The notes: a model not told the origin generated them from the sequence alone. 64,000 bases of DNA from Algibacillus agarilyticus (GCF_003286125.1 NZ_QMED01000001.1:186001-250000); one strand, 5' to 3'. Shown: positions 35,689-45,000, counted from the first letter of the stretch. Made by a program: numbers and translations.

Positions 35689-36654
35689 CTATGAACTTGT
35701 AATTTCAGTGATTGCGTCAATCAACTCATCAAGGTTTATATCGTTAAGGGCGGTTTCAATTGTATATTCCGACATCAACATTTTGGGCTCATTATCAGCC
35801 GCTAATAATAATCGCGGACAATTGACCGCTTTAGCAAACCAAAACGCATCTCGTGCTAATGTCACTAATAAATCAGCGCGGTTTAAATCTTTAAATTGCT
35901 GTTCAACATCAGATGACTTCCTAAATTCATTTAAAATATCAAATCCGGCTGCAATCAGTTTTTCTTGTAATATCTGATTGCGGTCAAAGCCGGCATCTTG
36001 CGCAGAAGGTGCAAGCGCTAAGGCGATCACTTTTTTAGCGGGTTTATTTATCGGCGTCGGCTCTGAAAGTTCAATATGGTCGTTATGTTGATAATCTATA
36101 TAGCCACACGAACGCGATAAATAGTATTCAGGGTAGCCCCCATCCGGTAAATAAGCGCCTTGCCACCATTGTGTATGCCAAGTTGCCATGGTGAAATACG
36201 TACTTTCTAAATATAAACTCTGTTCTTGTACAAATTCAGGTTGTAATGCTTGTGTTTGAAAATCTGCAATAAGCGATTGCACCGACATAGATAAAATATT
36301 ACCAGTGACTTTTTCACCAGCATCTTTTAAAAAACGCGCTAAAAAGCATGGCATAAATGCCGTATCTAAATTAATGACTTCATCATATTCTACCGCGAGA
36401 ATATCTTCTGCTAAACCTAAAAACGTTTCCATTGCCGGTAAAAATTCATCAGGCCAAAAACCGTCTAATAGAGCGCTCACCTGAACGGTAGGCTCTGCAA
36501 GTTTTATAATTTTTTCGCCTGCGCCATAGGTTAAAACCGTGATCTCACTATCGGGCCGTGTTTGCTGTAAATAACGTAATGCAGGCACCGCAACCGAAGC
36601 TATTTCACCAAGTGATAACATTCTAATTAATAATATTTTATTAGTCTTTTTCAT
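35689..36654 (-). CDS. GT9-like (heptosyltransferase-type) glycosyltransferase
   Basis: 321 aa. The opening KILLIRMLSLGEIASVAVPALRYL, then TRPDSEITVLTYG, is the N-terminal pattern of ADP-heptose heptosyltransferases (GT9). The C-terminal part (DLLVTLARDAFWFAKAVNCPRLLL) sits where GT9 enzymes have their donor-binding motif but is diverged, so donor specificity is uncertain. It is embedded between pseI and pseF. With the NDP-heptose genes of the left island a heptose donor is possible, though ordinary HddC makes GDP- and not ADP-heptose. Predicted cytoplasmic. Confidence 0.6.
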   Translation of the reverse strand: MKKTNKILLIRMLSLGEIASVAVPALRYLQQTRPDSEITVLTYGAGEKIIKLAEPTVQVSALLDGFWPDEFLPAMETFLGLAEDILAVEYDEVINLDTAFMPCFLARFLKDAGEKVTGNILSMSVQSLIADFQTQALQPEFVQEQSLYLESTYFTMATWHTQWWQGAYLPDGGYPEYYLSRSCGYIDYQHNDHIELSEPTPINKPAKKVIALALAPSAQDAGFDRNQILQEKLIAAGFDILNEFRKSSDVEQQFKDLNRADLLVTLARDAFWFAKAVNCPRLLLAADNEPKMLMSEYTIETALNDINLDELIDAITEITSS

Positions 36655-36664
36655 TAATTTATTC

Positions 36665-37363
36665 TCATTTTTGCTGCATATACGCGGTATACATTAGTTC
36701 AGCTCTTTGCCAATCTTCAAGCGTGTCAATATCTTGAACTAGATGGCGCGGTAAAATAATTGGATAACTATGCTCTGAAAAAATACGCTTTTTTCTAGCT
36801 AAATAATCAGCACTTCGCCCCCAATAAAACTGTCCTGCATCGTGATAAGCTTCGGTTAAATCTTGTGAGCGTTTACCAATATGTTCAGGATACATAATAG
36901 AAACACCACTTTCATTAATACAAATAGAACGTTGAATTGGAAAAGCGTAACTCGTTACCGAAAATGCATAACTTTTTGATTTATTTTCTTTTAGTATTTG
37001 TAAACCTTGTTGCAGATATTCGGGCTGTAAAAAAGGGGCAGTAGCATAAATACAACAGGTATTTTCAAATTCAAAGCCTGCGGCTTGCATTGTCTCTATC
37101 GCATGCCGTGTTACGGCGGTGGTTCCTGTGTAATCATCAGCCAAATCGGCAGGTCGCATAAAAGGGACTTCTGCACCATATTGCTTAGCCACATTGGCAA
37201 TTTCAATGCTATCTGTACTGACAATAACTTTATCAAAGCAATTTGATTGCAGCGCGGCTTGGATCGAATAGGCGATCAAGGGTTGACCACAAAATTCGCG
37301 AATATTTTTTTGTGGTATTCTTTTACTACCACCTCGCGCAGGAATAACAGCTAAATTTTTCAT
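36665..37363 (-). CDS. pseF: CMP-pseudaminic acid synthetase
   Basis: 232 aa. NLAVIPARGGSKRIPQKNI is the CTP-binding signature, followed by IVSTDSIEIANVA, GAEVPFMRPADLADD and YATAPFLQPEYL, all typical of PseF. It forms CMP-pseudaminic acid, the donor for Maf-dependent flagellin glycosylation. Its start overlaps the pseC stop by 4 bp. Length and motifs match Campylobacter and Helicobacter PseF. Confidence 0.93.
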   Translation of the reverse strand: MKNLAVIPARGGSKRIPQKNIREFCGQPLIAYSIQAALQSNCFDKVIVSTDSIEIANVAKQYGAEVPFMRPADLADDYTGTTAVTRHAIETMQAAGFEFENTCCIYATAPFLQPEYLQQGLQILKENKSKSYAFSVTSYAFPIQRSICINESGVSIMYPEHIGKRSQDLTEAYHDAGQFYWGRSADYLARKKRIFSEHSYPIILPRHLVQDIDTLEDWQRAELMYTAYMQQK

Positions 37364-38520
37364 CCAAGTATCGATTCCATGGTTGCAATAACATAATCCT
37401 GTTGCTCGAAGGTCAAATGAGGAAATAAAGGTAAGGTGATAGCCCCTGCGTAATAAGCTTCAGCACATGGAAAATCACCAACAGAAAAGCCTAATTTTTG
37501 ATAATAAGGCTGTAAATGCACCGGTATATAATGCACCTGAACACCAATGCCTTGCTCAATTAATTGATTAAATACATGTTGACGATCATGGTTTGTAACT
37601 TCAACAACATAGATATGCCAACCACTTTTAGCATAATTAGGCTCTATGGGTAAAACTAAAGGTAAATGAGCCAGCTTTTCGGTGTAACGCTGCCACAATT
37701 GACGGCGTTTATTAATAAACCCATCTAACTTCGTTAATTGAGTTAATCCCAAAGCGGCTTGCAGATCACTTAAGCGATAGTTATAACCCAACTCTATTTG
37801 CTGATAATACCAAGCGCCATCATCTTGTGATTTATATTGATCTTCAATTAGATCAGGCGCACGCGTAACGCCGTGTTTGGCAAACAACCCTGAACGTTTA
37901 TATAAACATTCATTGTTTGTAAGTAACGCCCCACCTTCTGCGGTTGTTATGGGTTTTACCGGATGAAAACTTAAAACCGTAAAGTCAGAATATAAACAAT
38001 TTCCAACCGGCAACTCGTTATAAAAGCTCCCCAGTGCATGACTTGCATCTTCGACGATCTTAAAACCAAACTCATTACTCAAGGCTTTAATCGCCTTCAT
38101 ATCACAAGGAAGCCCAGCAAAGTGCACAGCCATTAACACTTTAGGTAGTGAATTGGTTAACTTTGCTTGAGTTAATTTTTTAGTTAATTCGGGTAAGGAA
38201 ATATTTCGTGTAGCTGGGTCAATATCAACAAAATCTATAGTCGCGCCACAATACAAAGCACAATTAGCCGACGCAACAAAGGTATTAGGCGTTGTCCAAA
38301 CACGATCACCTTTTGTTACGCCCAGTGCTAAGCACGCAACATGTAAAGCTGAAGTGCCACTATTAACCGCAGTACAATAACTAACCTGACAATAATCGGC
38401 TATGGCTTGCTCAAATTCTGGAACTTTTTGACCTTGGGTTAAAAAGTGATTCTTTAAAACATCAACGACTGCATTAATATCATCATCATCAATTTGATGA
38501 TTGCCATAAGGAATAAACAT
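37360..38520 (-). CDS. pseC: UDP-4-amino-4,6-dideoxy-N-acetyl-beta-L-altrosamine transaminase
   Basis: 386 aa DegT/DnrJ/EryC1-type aminotransferase. TAVNSGTSALHVACLALG binds PLP phosphate, KIVEDASHALGS carries the cofactor Asp and the Lys in VLSFHPVKPITTAEGG is the Schiff-base residue with the PseC-type H-P-V-K-P spacing. It aminates the PseB product at C4 using glutamate. It starts 2 bp after pseB. Confidence 0.94.
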   Translation of the reverse strand: MFIPYGNHQIDDDDINAVVDVLKNHFLTQGQKVPEFEQAIADYCQVSYCTAVNSGTSALHVACLALGVTKGDRVWTTPNTFVASANCALYCGATIDFVDIDPATRNISLPELTKKLTQAKLTNSLPKVLMAVHFAGLPCDMKAIKALSNEFGFKIVEDASHALGSFYNELPVGNCLYSDFTVLSFHPVKPITTAEGGALLTNNECLYKRSGLFAKHGVTRAPDLIEDQYKSQDDGAWYYQQIELGYNYRLSDLQAALGLTQLTKLDGFINKRRQLWQRYTEKLAHLPLVLPIEPNYAKSGWHIYVVEVTNHDRQHVFNQLIEQGIGVQVHYIPVHLQPYYQKLGFSVGDFPCAEAYYAGAITLPLFPHLTFEQQDYVIATMESILG

Positions 38521-38522
38521 AT

Positions 38523-39524
38523 CTAGTAATCAGCAACTATATCTAACTCAACTAATTCGTTGACAGACAAAAAATCAGGGTTTGTACCAGAGTGATATTC
38601 AAAATCTTCAGCGACTTTTTGGCCTGTTTCACCTAATTTATTTGTAAAATAATCTAATTCTTTATCAAAAAAACTAATTGCCGGCGTGATCACATAATGA
38701 TCATCAAACTCTATCGTTTGATGTGCAACTTCTTCAGGCACCATTATTTCATGCATTTTTTCGCCAGGTCGAATACCCACAACGTCATGATCACGAGTTC
38801 CACTTAGTGCTTCAACTAAATCGAGTATTTGCACTGACGGTATTTTAGGAACAAAAATTTCACCACCTTGCATGCGAGAGAAATTTTTAACGACAAATTC
38901 AACGCCTTGCTGTAGTGGTAACCAAAAACGAGTCATCGCCGGATGTGTTACCGGTAATAACTTAAGGCCATCCGCTAGTTTTTGTTTAAAGAAAGGCACG
39001 ACCGAACCACGAGAGCCCACAACATTACCATATCGAACAACCGAAAAACGTGGGCCTGTCGCGCCCGCAATATTATTAGCGGCAACAAACAGCTTATCCG
39101 ATGCAAGTTTAGTTGCGCCGTATAAATTAACAGGGTTAGCCGCTTTATCGGTTGATAGTGCAATCACACGCTTTACATTGGCTTCAATGGCCGCGTCAAT
39201 CACATTCTGCGCCCCCAGAATATTGGTTTTAATACATTCCATTGGGTTGTATTCAGCAGCGGGAACTTGCTTTAACGCGGCAGCATGGATCACATAATCA
39301 ACACCGCGCATTCCGGTAATAATTCGCTCTTTATCACGAACATTACCAATAAAATAGCGCATCGCAGGATGTTTAAAATCTTGCTGCATTTCGAATTGCT
39401 TTAACTCATCACGTGAAAAAACAATAACGCGTTTAGGATTATACTGACTCAAAATATGTTTGATAAAACGTTTACCAAAAGAGCCCGTACCACCCGTGAT
39501 CAATATGGATTTATTATCAAACAT
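38523..39524 (-). CDS. pseB: UDP-N-acetylglucosamine 4,6-dehydratase (inverting)
   Basis: 333 aa. SILITGGTGSFGKRFIKHIL is the NADP loop, VFSRDELKQFEMQQ and AALKQVPAAEYNPMECIKTN are PseB hallmarks, and the active site is STDKAANPVNLYGATK. It carries out 4,6-dehydration with C5 inversion of UDP-GlcNAc, the first step to pseudaminic acid. It is the first gene of the island, with a 159-bp upstream gap holding a candidate promoter, an 11-bp direct repeat and a palindrome. The remaining Pse genes follow with minimal gaps. Confidence 0.95.
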   Translation of the reverse strand: MFDNKSILITGGTGSFGKRFIKHILSQYNPKRVIVFSRDELKQFEMQQDFKHPAMRYFIGNVRDKERIITGMRGVDYVIHAAALKQVPAAEYNPMECIKTNILGAQNVIDAAIEANVKRVIALSTDKAANPVNLYGATKLASDKLFVAANNIAGATGPRFSVVRYGNVVGSRGSVVPFFKQKLADGLKLLPVTHPAMTRFWLPLQQGVEFVVKNFSRMQGGEIFVPKIPSVQILDLVEALSGTRDHDVVGIRPGEKMHEIMVPEEVAHQTIEFDDHYVITPAISFFDKELDYFTNKLGETGQKVAEDFEYHSGTNPDFLSVNELVELDIVADY

Positions 39525-39552
39525 AGTTTAATTACCTTTTGTTATCTTAATT

Positions 39553-39569
39553 TTATATCGGCGATATAA
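39553..39569. promoter_or_regulatory. 17-bp palindrome upstream of pseB (possible operator)
   Basis: Perfect inverted repeat TTATATCGGCGATATAA with a single central base, lying 29-45 bp before the pseB ATG and downstream of the candidate promoter. The size and symmetry fit a dimeric-regulator site, but no regulator is identified. It may instead form a weak hairpin in the leader RNA. Confidence 0.4.
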
Positions 39570-39621
39570 TCATAAACTTAAGGGTTAGAGTATCTTAGGT
39601 AGAATTGTTTTTTGCAAGCTA

Positions 39622-39649
39622 AGTATAGGATTTATGAAGGATTTATGAA
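39622..39649 (-). promoter_or_regulatory. Candidate sigma-70 promoter for the pse operon, with tandem 11-bp repeat
   Basis: Minus strand: -35 TTCATA, 16-base spacer, -10 TATACT. The -35 lies in the first of two perfect tandem copies of TTCATAAATCC (39628-39649 on the plus strand). No sigma-54 or sigma-28 match was found in this gap. The exact start is unproven. Confidence 0.4.
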
Positions 39650-39683
39650 GGACAAGCGCAAAAAATAGAATGAGTAAATTAGG

Positions 39684-39998
39684 TTAACGGTATTTTTTTA
39701 TCGCTTTTCTGCTTTTTACAATTAATCGTAATTTATCAGCCGCCGCTTGTTGCTCTTCTCGGACCAGCGTCATAATGCGGCTGTTATTATTAAGTTCTTG
39801 CTCAATTAATGATTTTGACAAATGCTCTTTCGCGGTTGTCGTTAAGTAATGTTGGAGTAACTCATCTCTTTCATTAATCAACTGAAAAATCAAACTGTCG
39901 TCAAATTCTTCAGCTGATAAAGCCTGCTGGATAGCCGTTAAATTATCGACTAAAAATGAGGCTGTATTTTCGGTAATTAATTGAATAGATTTACTCAC
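39684..39998 (-). CDS. fliT: FliT-like flagellar protein
   Basis: 104 aa, largely helical and charged, without recognised catalytic motifs. Its position directly after fliS, overlapping it by 4 bp, and its size match the FliT/FlaI-like export chaperone family that binds FliD. The call rests on gene order and helical character more than on residues. It is the last gene of the flaG-fliD-fliS operon before the glycan island starts. Confidence 0.65.
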   Translation of the reverse strand: MSKSIQLITENTASFLVDNLTAIQQALSAEEFDDSLIFQLINERDELLQHYLTTTAKEHLSKSLIEQELNNNSRIMTLVREEQQAAADKLRLIVKSRKAIKKYR

Positions 39999-40423
39999 AC
40001 TGCCGCTTGTTGTTTTTCGCGCTGAGCTGCAAAAGCTTCCTGTTTAGCTGATTCAGGAATACTCGCCCAAGCCGTTTTAATCGGTAACATAAGGTTAATC
40101 ACTTCATCTAAGATCTGCAAATTATTTTGCACATGAGCATCGGTTAAACGGCCAACCATATAATCGTATAGGGCAAATAAATTTTCGCCAACTTCACCAC
40201 CGGCTTCAATATCGAGTGTATCACGCAAATTAATGATGATAGCCGTCGCCTTACCAATATTGTCACCCTTAGCTTGAAACTCTTTGCGTTGCATACAACC
40301 TTTGGCTATGGCAATTTTATCAACTGCGCCTTGCATTAACATTAAAGTCAGTTTATGTGGGTCGGCTAGTGCGACCTCCTGCTTTAAGTTACCTTTTTTA
40401 TACGCATTTATACCTTTATACAT
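39995..40423 (-). CDS. fliS: Flagellin export chaperone FliS
   Basis: 142 aa. The start MYKGINAYKKGNLKQEVALADPHKLTLMLMQGAV is FliS-like, with A-D-P-H-K-L-T-L-M-L the classic core, followed by KGCMQRKEFQAKGDNI and LFALYDYMVGRL. FliS binds the C-terminal helix of flagellin and prevents premature polymerisation; it also controls export. It lies 10 bp after fliD. Confidence 0.95.
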   Translation of the reverse strand: MYKGINAYKKGNLKQEVALADPHKLTLMLMQGAVDKIAIAKGCMQRKEFQAKGDNIGKATAIIINLRDTLDIEAGGEVGENLFALYDYMVGRLTDAHVQNNLQILDEVINLMLPIKTAWASIPESAKQEAFAAQREKQQAAV

Positions 40424-40433
40424 AGCTTTTACC

Positions 40434-41951
40434 TTATCCTAACAAGCCTAAAGAAGCAGACAACGAACCACTCGTCCGGTTTAATTTTGATACGGTTAAA
40501 TCCAAATTAATATATTTGTCTCTGATAATCTGTTCATAGTTCGATATTTGTAAATCAACTCGGATACGCTGATCGTTTAACAATTCTTTTTGATCTTTTA
40601 ACCCTTGCTCACGCGAACGCAACAAACCACCATAGGTTGTATATTCGTACACATAATCATATAAATTAGAGGCGATACCTTCATCACTATCTGAAAATAG
40701 TGTCGCGATATCATCATAAGAGTCATCCAGCGATTCATCTAACCTATCGATGCCACTACCTAAACCAAACTCATCTGTTTCAGATATTTGCAACTTACCA
40801 TCGTCATCAAACGATACACCGATTTGAAACAAGGTGCCTAACGACGAGGTACTTACGCTACCTGAAATAATACTGCTTAAGCCATTTTGAATGCCACGAG
40901 CCATATAATCACCCGCTAACGCACCATCATCTTCTAATTCAGATTGACCATATTTAGTTAATGTCGTTATTTCATCCATTAACGAATTATAATTATCAAC
41001 AAAGTCCGTTATTTTATTTTTAAGCCCATCTTTATCGGCACCAACACTCAGCCGTGACGTTTTGTAAACATCTTCACCAGTACCTGAATCCGTATAATCA
41101 AATTCAGAAACATATTCGGCTGTAAAAGAGACATTTTCAATAACGTTTTCAAATTCATTGGTTTCACTGGCAACGGCAATACCATCAATTGTCGCTGTAG
41201 CATCGGCTGCAGTTTTAGTTTCATTCAAATTAGCCAACGCACCGCCACCCGAACTTTGGGTCGATAAATTATCAAGTTCAGCATCATCGGTGGTATTTAC
41301 AATTTGTAAGTCGTTACCGGTACCGGTTTTTTGTGAGGTGAATACAATTTTAGCACCTGCCGCCGTACCCGTATCAATAATACTGGCCAATACGCCAAAA
41401 ACATTGCTCGAACTTGATGTTGTATTATCTTCAACATATGTTTCACTAGCACTGTTAACCGCAGCGGCTAGCTCAGTTAATGTCATTCCGGCTGAAACGG
41501 TAACATCAAACGTTTCACCACTAACCCCAGTTTGAAAAGTTAATAAACCGCCAGCCGTTGAAACAGATTGAGAAGAGTCGGTATATGAAGCATCAGCAGA
41601 TTCATAGCGACTACCCGTCGCTAATGAATCAATTGTGATTTCATACGAGCCTTGGCTTGCACTATTTGCTGCTTCTGCTGTAAAAATTTCTTTATCTTCT
41701 TCGGTCGAAGAAGGATGTGTGGTTACGGCTTTTCGGCCTTGCAAATCATATGAATTACGAAGTTCATCAACCGCGTCCTTAAAATCATCCATTTTAGATT
41801 TTAATTGGCCGACACCTGATATTTCAGCTTCAATTTCGTCTTCTTGCTTATCTAAACGTGCATACTTAGGTGCACTTTCTGCATCAAGCAGTTGAGTAAC
41901 TAAGCCGTTTAGGTCTAAACCTGAACCTACACCAATTGAAGAAATGCCCAT
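40434..41951 (-). CDS. fliD: Flagellar filament cap protein FliD (HAP2)
   Basis: 505 aa. SIGVGSGLDLNGLVTQLLDAE is the FliD N-terminal signature and FVDNYNSLMDEI marks the central/C-terminal domain. The C-terminal helix region YEQIIRDKYINLDLTVSKLN is typical. It caps the filament and folds incoming flagellins, five types here. Secreted by the flagellar export system, with no signal peptide. It is 24 bp after flaG. Confidence 0.95.
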   Translation of the reverse strand: MGISSIGVGSGLDLNGLVTQLLDAESAPKYARLDKQEDEIEAEISGVGQLKSKMDDFKDAVDELRNSYDLQGRKAVTTHPSSTEEDKEIFTAEAANSASQGSYEITIDSLATGSRYESADASYTDSSQSVSTAGGLLTFQTGVSGETFDVTVSAGMTLTELAAAVNSASETYVEDNTTSSSSNVFGVLASIIDTGTAAGAKIVFTSQKTGTGNDLQIVNTTDDAELDNLSTQSSGGGALANLNETKTAADATATIDGIAVASETNEFENVIENVSFTAEYVSEFDYTDSGTGEDVYKTSRLSVGADKDGLKNKITDFVDNYNSLMDEITTLTKYGQSELEDDGALAGDYMARGIQNGLSSIISGSVSTSSLGTLFQIGVSFDDDGKLQISETDEFGLGSGIDRLDESLDDSYDDIATLFSDSDEGIASNLYDYVYEYTTYGGLLRSREQGLKDQKELLNDQRIRVDLQISNYEQIIRDKYINLDLTVSKLNRTSGSLSASLGLLG

Positions 41952-41975
41952 GATGAACCTCTATAAAACATATAA

Positions 41976-42413
41976 CTAAACTTGATTGTTTAACAATACT
42001 CCTAAGCCAATGGTTTCACCAACATCACTTTGGAGTTCTTTAATGCGTTCAGACAGTTTAACAACCTCTTCCGTGGGAATTTGTCGTATCACATCGCCTG
42101 ATTTAGCATCAGTTACTTTAATAATAGAACGATTACTGTCTTCATCAAAACTAAAACTCAATGCCTGATTTTTTGATTGAACAAAATCAGTCACTGAAGA
42201 TAATGCGTCTTCTACTGCTTGTGAATTTGTATCGGCAGTATCCGCATTAACTTTAGCTTGTTCTTCTTCGTTCTTAACTTCAGCTAAGTTGGTGACAGAC
42301 TTAGCCACTTGTTGCTCATCTTCAGCGTCTTGCTGCAATTGACGGGTATCAATTGCAGCGTTTCCGTTTAAGTAAGCAATATTCGCACCAGATTGTAACG
42401 AATTAACATCCAT
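41976..42413 (-). CDS. flaG: FlaG family flagellar protein
   Basis: About 145 aa from the ATG at 42413, preceded by GGAGG with 5 bases between; the upstream GTG would place the ribosome site inside the gene. The C-terminal half (LSFSFDEDSNRSIIKVTD, GDVIRQIPTEEVVKL) is the FlaG domain. The N-terminal half is low-complexity and acidic. FlaG affects filament length in several polar-flagellated bacteria. No terminator separates it from the preceding flagellin gene, so it may be partly transcribed from that promoter. Confidence 0.9.
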   Translation of the reverse strand: MDVNSLQSGANIAYLNGNAAIDTRQLQQDAEDEQQVAKSVTNLAEVKNEEEQAKVNADTADTNSQAVEDALSSVTDFVQSKNQALSFSFDEDSNRSIIKVTDAKSGDVIRQIPTEEVVKLSERIKELQSDVGETIGLGVLLNNQV

Positions 42414-42452
42414 TTCAACCTCCACTTTTGCATAAATATTTATAATAAAAAT

Positions 42453-42479
42453 TAAAGCTTTATAAAAACATGCCGATAG
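42453..42479 (+). promoter_or_regulatory. Sigma-28 consensus on the plus strand, antisense to the last flagellin
   Basis: Reads TAAAGCTT-N11-GCCGATAG on the plus strand, the same quality as the flagellin promoters, but directed away from flaG and into the 3-prime end of the flagellin gene at 42574. TAAAGCTTTA is itself palindromic, yet the minus strand lacks a matching -10. A transcript from here would be antisense to that flagellin. Confidence 0.45.
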
Positions 42480-42573
42480 ATTTATTAAGCATTACAAAGC
42501 GATAACCAATAAATTTAAGATATTTAAAAAAGTAAAGTTGCCCGATAAAACATTGGAGACAAATTTACCTAAA

Positions 42574-43392
42574 TTACCCTAAAAGCGATAAAGCTGATTG
42601 AGGGCGTTGGTTCGCTTGACTCAATACAGATAAACTCGCTTGTTGAACAATTTGATTACGGGTTAATTCAGCTGTCTCGGTCGCAAAATCAGTATCACGG
42701 ATTTGTGAACGTGCATTTGTTACGTTTTCAACAACATTGCTCAAGTTACGGATAGTTGATTGAAATCGGTTTTGCGTCGCACCTAAATCTGCACGTAAAC
42801 CACCAATAGTTGAGATAGCCGCATCAATTGATGTTAACGCTGTTGAAGCACCTGTTTCAGTTGCAACCGTAGTATCGGTTAAACCTAAACCAGATAGTGA
42901 AGCACTTGTACCAACAGTTACGCTGATACTTTGACCACCATTTGCACCCACTAAAAATGAAGCTGAATAATCGCCTTTTAATAAATCAACACCGGCGAAT
43001 TGGGTCGTTTGACCAATACGACTGATCTCTGATTTTAATGCGGTTACTTCTTTTTGCAGTGCAGCACGATCAGAAGAACTATTGATACCACTTTGTGATT
43101 GAACAGCAAGTTGACGGATACGTTGCATAGAAGTCGTAATTTCTTGTAACGCGCCCTCAGCTGTTTGCGCTACTGAAATACCATCGTTTGCATTTCGTAC
43201 TGCTTGGTTTAAGCCTTGCACTTGTGAAGTCATACGATCTGATATTTGCATACCCGCTGCATCATCAGCAGCACGGTTAATACGAAAACCAGATGATAAA
43301 CGCTCAAATGAAGTGCTTAATTGTGAACCAGAGTTAGCTAACTGGCGTTGTGCATTTAATGATGACACATTAGTGTTTACGAACATTGACAT
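42574..43392 (-). CDS. fliC: Flagellin 5 (polar filament subunit)
   Basis: 272 aa with conserved D0/D1 ends ([18 protein letters not shown] start; [20 protein letters not shown] near the end) and almost no variable D2/D3 domain, as in polar flagellins of marine gammaproteobacteria. It starts MSMF where the others have MAMF. The surface region [20 protein letters not shown] matches flagellin 2 and not 1, 3 or 4. The exposed Ser/Thr-rich segment (about residues 150-200) is the likely O-glycosylation zone. SD is AGGAGA. It has its own sigma-28 promoter and no terminator after it. Confidence 0.96.
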   Translation of the reverse strand: MSMFVNTNVSSLNAQRQLANSGSQLSTSFERLSSGFRINRAADDAAGMQISDRMTSQVQGLNQAVRNANDGISVAQTAEGALQEITTSMQRIRQLAVQSQSGINSSSDRAALQKEVTALKSEISRIGQTTQFAGVDLLKGDYSASFLVGANGGQSISVTVGTSASLSGLGLTDTTVATETGASTALTSIDAAISTIGGLRADLGATQNRFQSTIRNLSNVVENVTNARSQIRDTDFATETAELTRNQIVQQASLSVLSQANQRPQSALSLLG

Positions 43393-43546
43393 AATAATAT
43401 CTCCTGAAAGTAATTAGAGTGTTTAATTCACTAAATTACTTTGCCTCTATATATAAACTCTACAAGTAAATGTAAGAGTCACCTCAGTTAAAATTGAACT
43501 CCGGCCCCTCAACCATTGTTCAAAAAGGTTCCCCCCTCATGTAAAG

Positions 43547-43573
43547 GTATCGGCCCACTCTTGATAAGCTTTA
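43547..43573 (-). promoter_or_regulatory. Sigma-28 promoter of flagellin 5
   Basis: Minus strand TAAAGCTT-N11-GCCGATAC, near-perfect. The predicted leader is about 145 bases and includes a GGGGGG run. Confidence 0.85.
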
Positions 43574-44059
43574 GCTATTTTTTTATCTTTTTTTAAAATA
43601 ATCACAATAAAACGCTACAGCATTGATAAATAAGTACTTTTAAAATTATTTTTTTTAATTTATATAAACAAAGTGACTATTCGGGTGATTTTTATTCAGA
43701 AACTCATAAAAAAAATAGACGAATAATAAATACGACATGCAACCTAAAGCACAATAATTTAGGCTTTTTGACTGAATGAAATGCACTTTGGATAATTTAA
43801 ACCGTAGAAGAAATGAGAAGTACGACAGCAGAGTGAACAAAGTGTCAGAGTAAAGCAATGGATGAATAGATGAATGAATAAACTAACAAACAAACTCATA
43901 ATTCAGGAGTTAGAGGCAAAATATAAATTTGCTTGTTAGCTATTCGGTGTTGCATTCAGAAAATATCAAAAAGAGGGATTTTTGACACTTTCCATTAAAA
44001 CCTAATGCTGAGTGATCCTTAGCAAATACAAAGCCAAGTTTTAGCGCAAGGTTAATTTT
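43574..44059. other. Intergenic region between flagellins 4 and 5
   Basis: A+T-rich spacer upstream of the flagellin 5 promoter. A 67-codon open frame at 43655-43858 (minus) lacks a convincing ribosome site and resembles nothing known. No clear hairpin terminator with a T-tract was found after flagellin 4. Confidence 0.5.
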
Positions 44060-44881
44060 TTAACCACCTAATAAAGATAAAGCCGCTTGTGGTCGTTGAT
44101 TCGCTTGAGATAACACGGTTTGGCTAGCTTGTTGTACAATTTGATTTCTTGATAAATTGGCCGTTTCTACCGCAAAGTCAGTATCACGAATTTGAGAACG
44201 TGCGTTTGACACGTTCTCTACTACGTTACTTAAATTTCGAATAGTTGATTGAAAACGGTTTTGCACCGCACCTAAATCAGCTCGCATACCACCTATGGTA
44301 GAAATAGCCGCATCTAAATTAGTCAACGCACCTGACGCACCTGTAGCCGTTGCAACGGTAATGTCAGCCAAATCTAAACCACTAAGTGAAGCACTGGTAC
44401 CAATAGTCACGGCAATGGTTTGACCCCCATTAGCCCCCACTAAGAATGAAGCTGAATAATCACCTTTTAATAAATCAACGCCGGCAAACTGTGTCGTTTG
44501 CCCAATCCGGCTGACTTCGGTTTTAAGCGCCGCCACTTCTTTTTGTAATGCAGCTCTATCGGTTGACGTGTTAATACCATTTTGAGACTGAATAGCCAGT
44601 TGACGAATGCGTTGTAAAGACGTTGTTATTTCTTGCATCGCCCCTTCAGCCGTTTGCGCAACTGAAATACCATCATTAGCATTTCGTACCGCTTGATTTA
44701 AGCCTTCAATTTGTGACGTCATGCGATCTGATATTTGCATACCCGCGGCATCATCTGCGGCTCGGTTAATACGAAAGCCCGAAGATAAACGTTCAAACGA
44801 AGTAGATAATGAATTGCCCGACATGGATAACTGACGTTGGGCGTTTAAAGATGAAACATTAGTATTAACAAACATTGCCAT
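44060..44881 (-). CDS. fliC: Flagellin 4
   Basis: 273 aa, ending LLGG. Almost identical to flagellin 3 (differences include SGNSLS against SGDSLS and TIAVTIGTS against SIAVTVGTS). Subtype A variable core: [20 protein letters not shown]. The near identity of 3 and 4 suggests recent duplication or gene conversion. Own sigma-28 promoter; start ATG with GGAGAG upstream. Confidence 0.96.
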   Translation of the reverse strand: MAMFVNTNVSSLNAQRQLSMSGNSLSTSFERLSSGFRINRAADDAAGMQISDRMTSQIEGLNQAVRNANDGISVAQTAEGAMQEITTSLQRIRQLAIQSQNGINTSTDRAALQKEVAALKTEVSRIGQTTQFAGVDLLKGDYSASFLVGANGGQTIAVTIGTSASLSGLDLADITVATATGASGALTNLDAAISTIGGMRADLGAVQNRFQSTIRNLSNVVENVSNARSQIRDTDFAVETANLSRNQIVQQASQTVLSQANQRPQAALSLLGG

Positions 44882-44973
44882 GGTAACTCTCTCCTAATCA
44901 TTAAATTTTGTAGGTCTGGTATACATTGCCTACAACTGGGATATTTATTATTTTTATTTCCCTTACATTAACT

Positions 44974-45000
44974 ATATCGGCTTAATAAACAGAGACTTGA
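44974..45000 (-). promoter_or_regulatory. Sigma-28 promoter of flagellin 4
   Basis: Minus strand TCAAGTCT-N11-GCCGATAT. The -35 is the weakest of the five flagellin promoters (TCAAG for TAAAG), so lower expression is possible. Confidence 0.75.

Noticed and set aside
42493-42508. Possible sigma-54 site for flaG (TGGTTATCGCTTTGTA on the minus strand)
   Set aside because: The essential -12 GC reads GT and the -24 block is poor, so it is not reported as a promoter.
42522-42548. Second plus-strand sigma-28-like site ending CCCGATAA
   Set aside because: The -10-like octamer is good but the -35 position reads ATTTAAAA, so the match is weak.
43655-43858. 67-codon minus-strand open frame between flagellins 4 and 5
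   Set aside because: No convincing ribosome site, no recognisable domain, strongly A+T-driven composition; likely chance.
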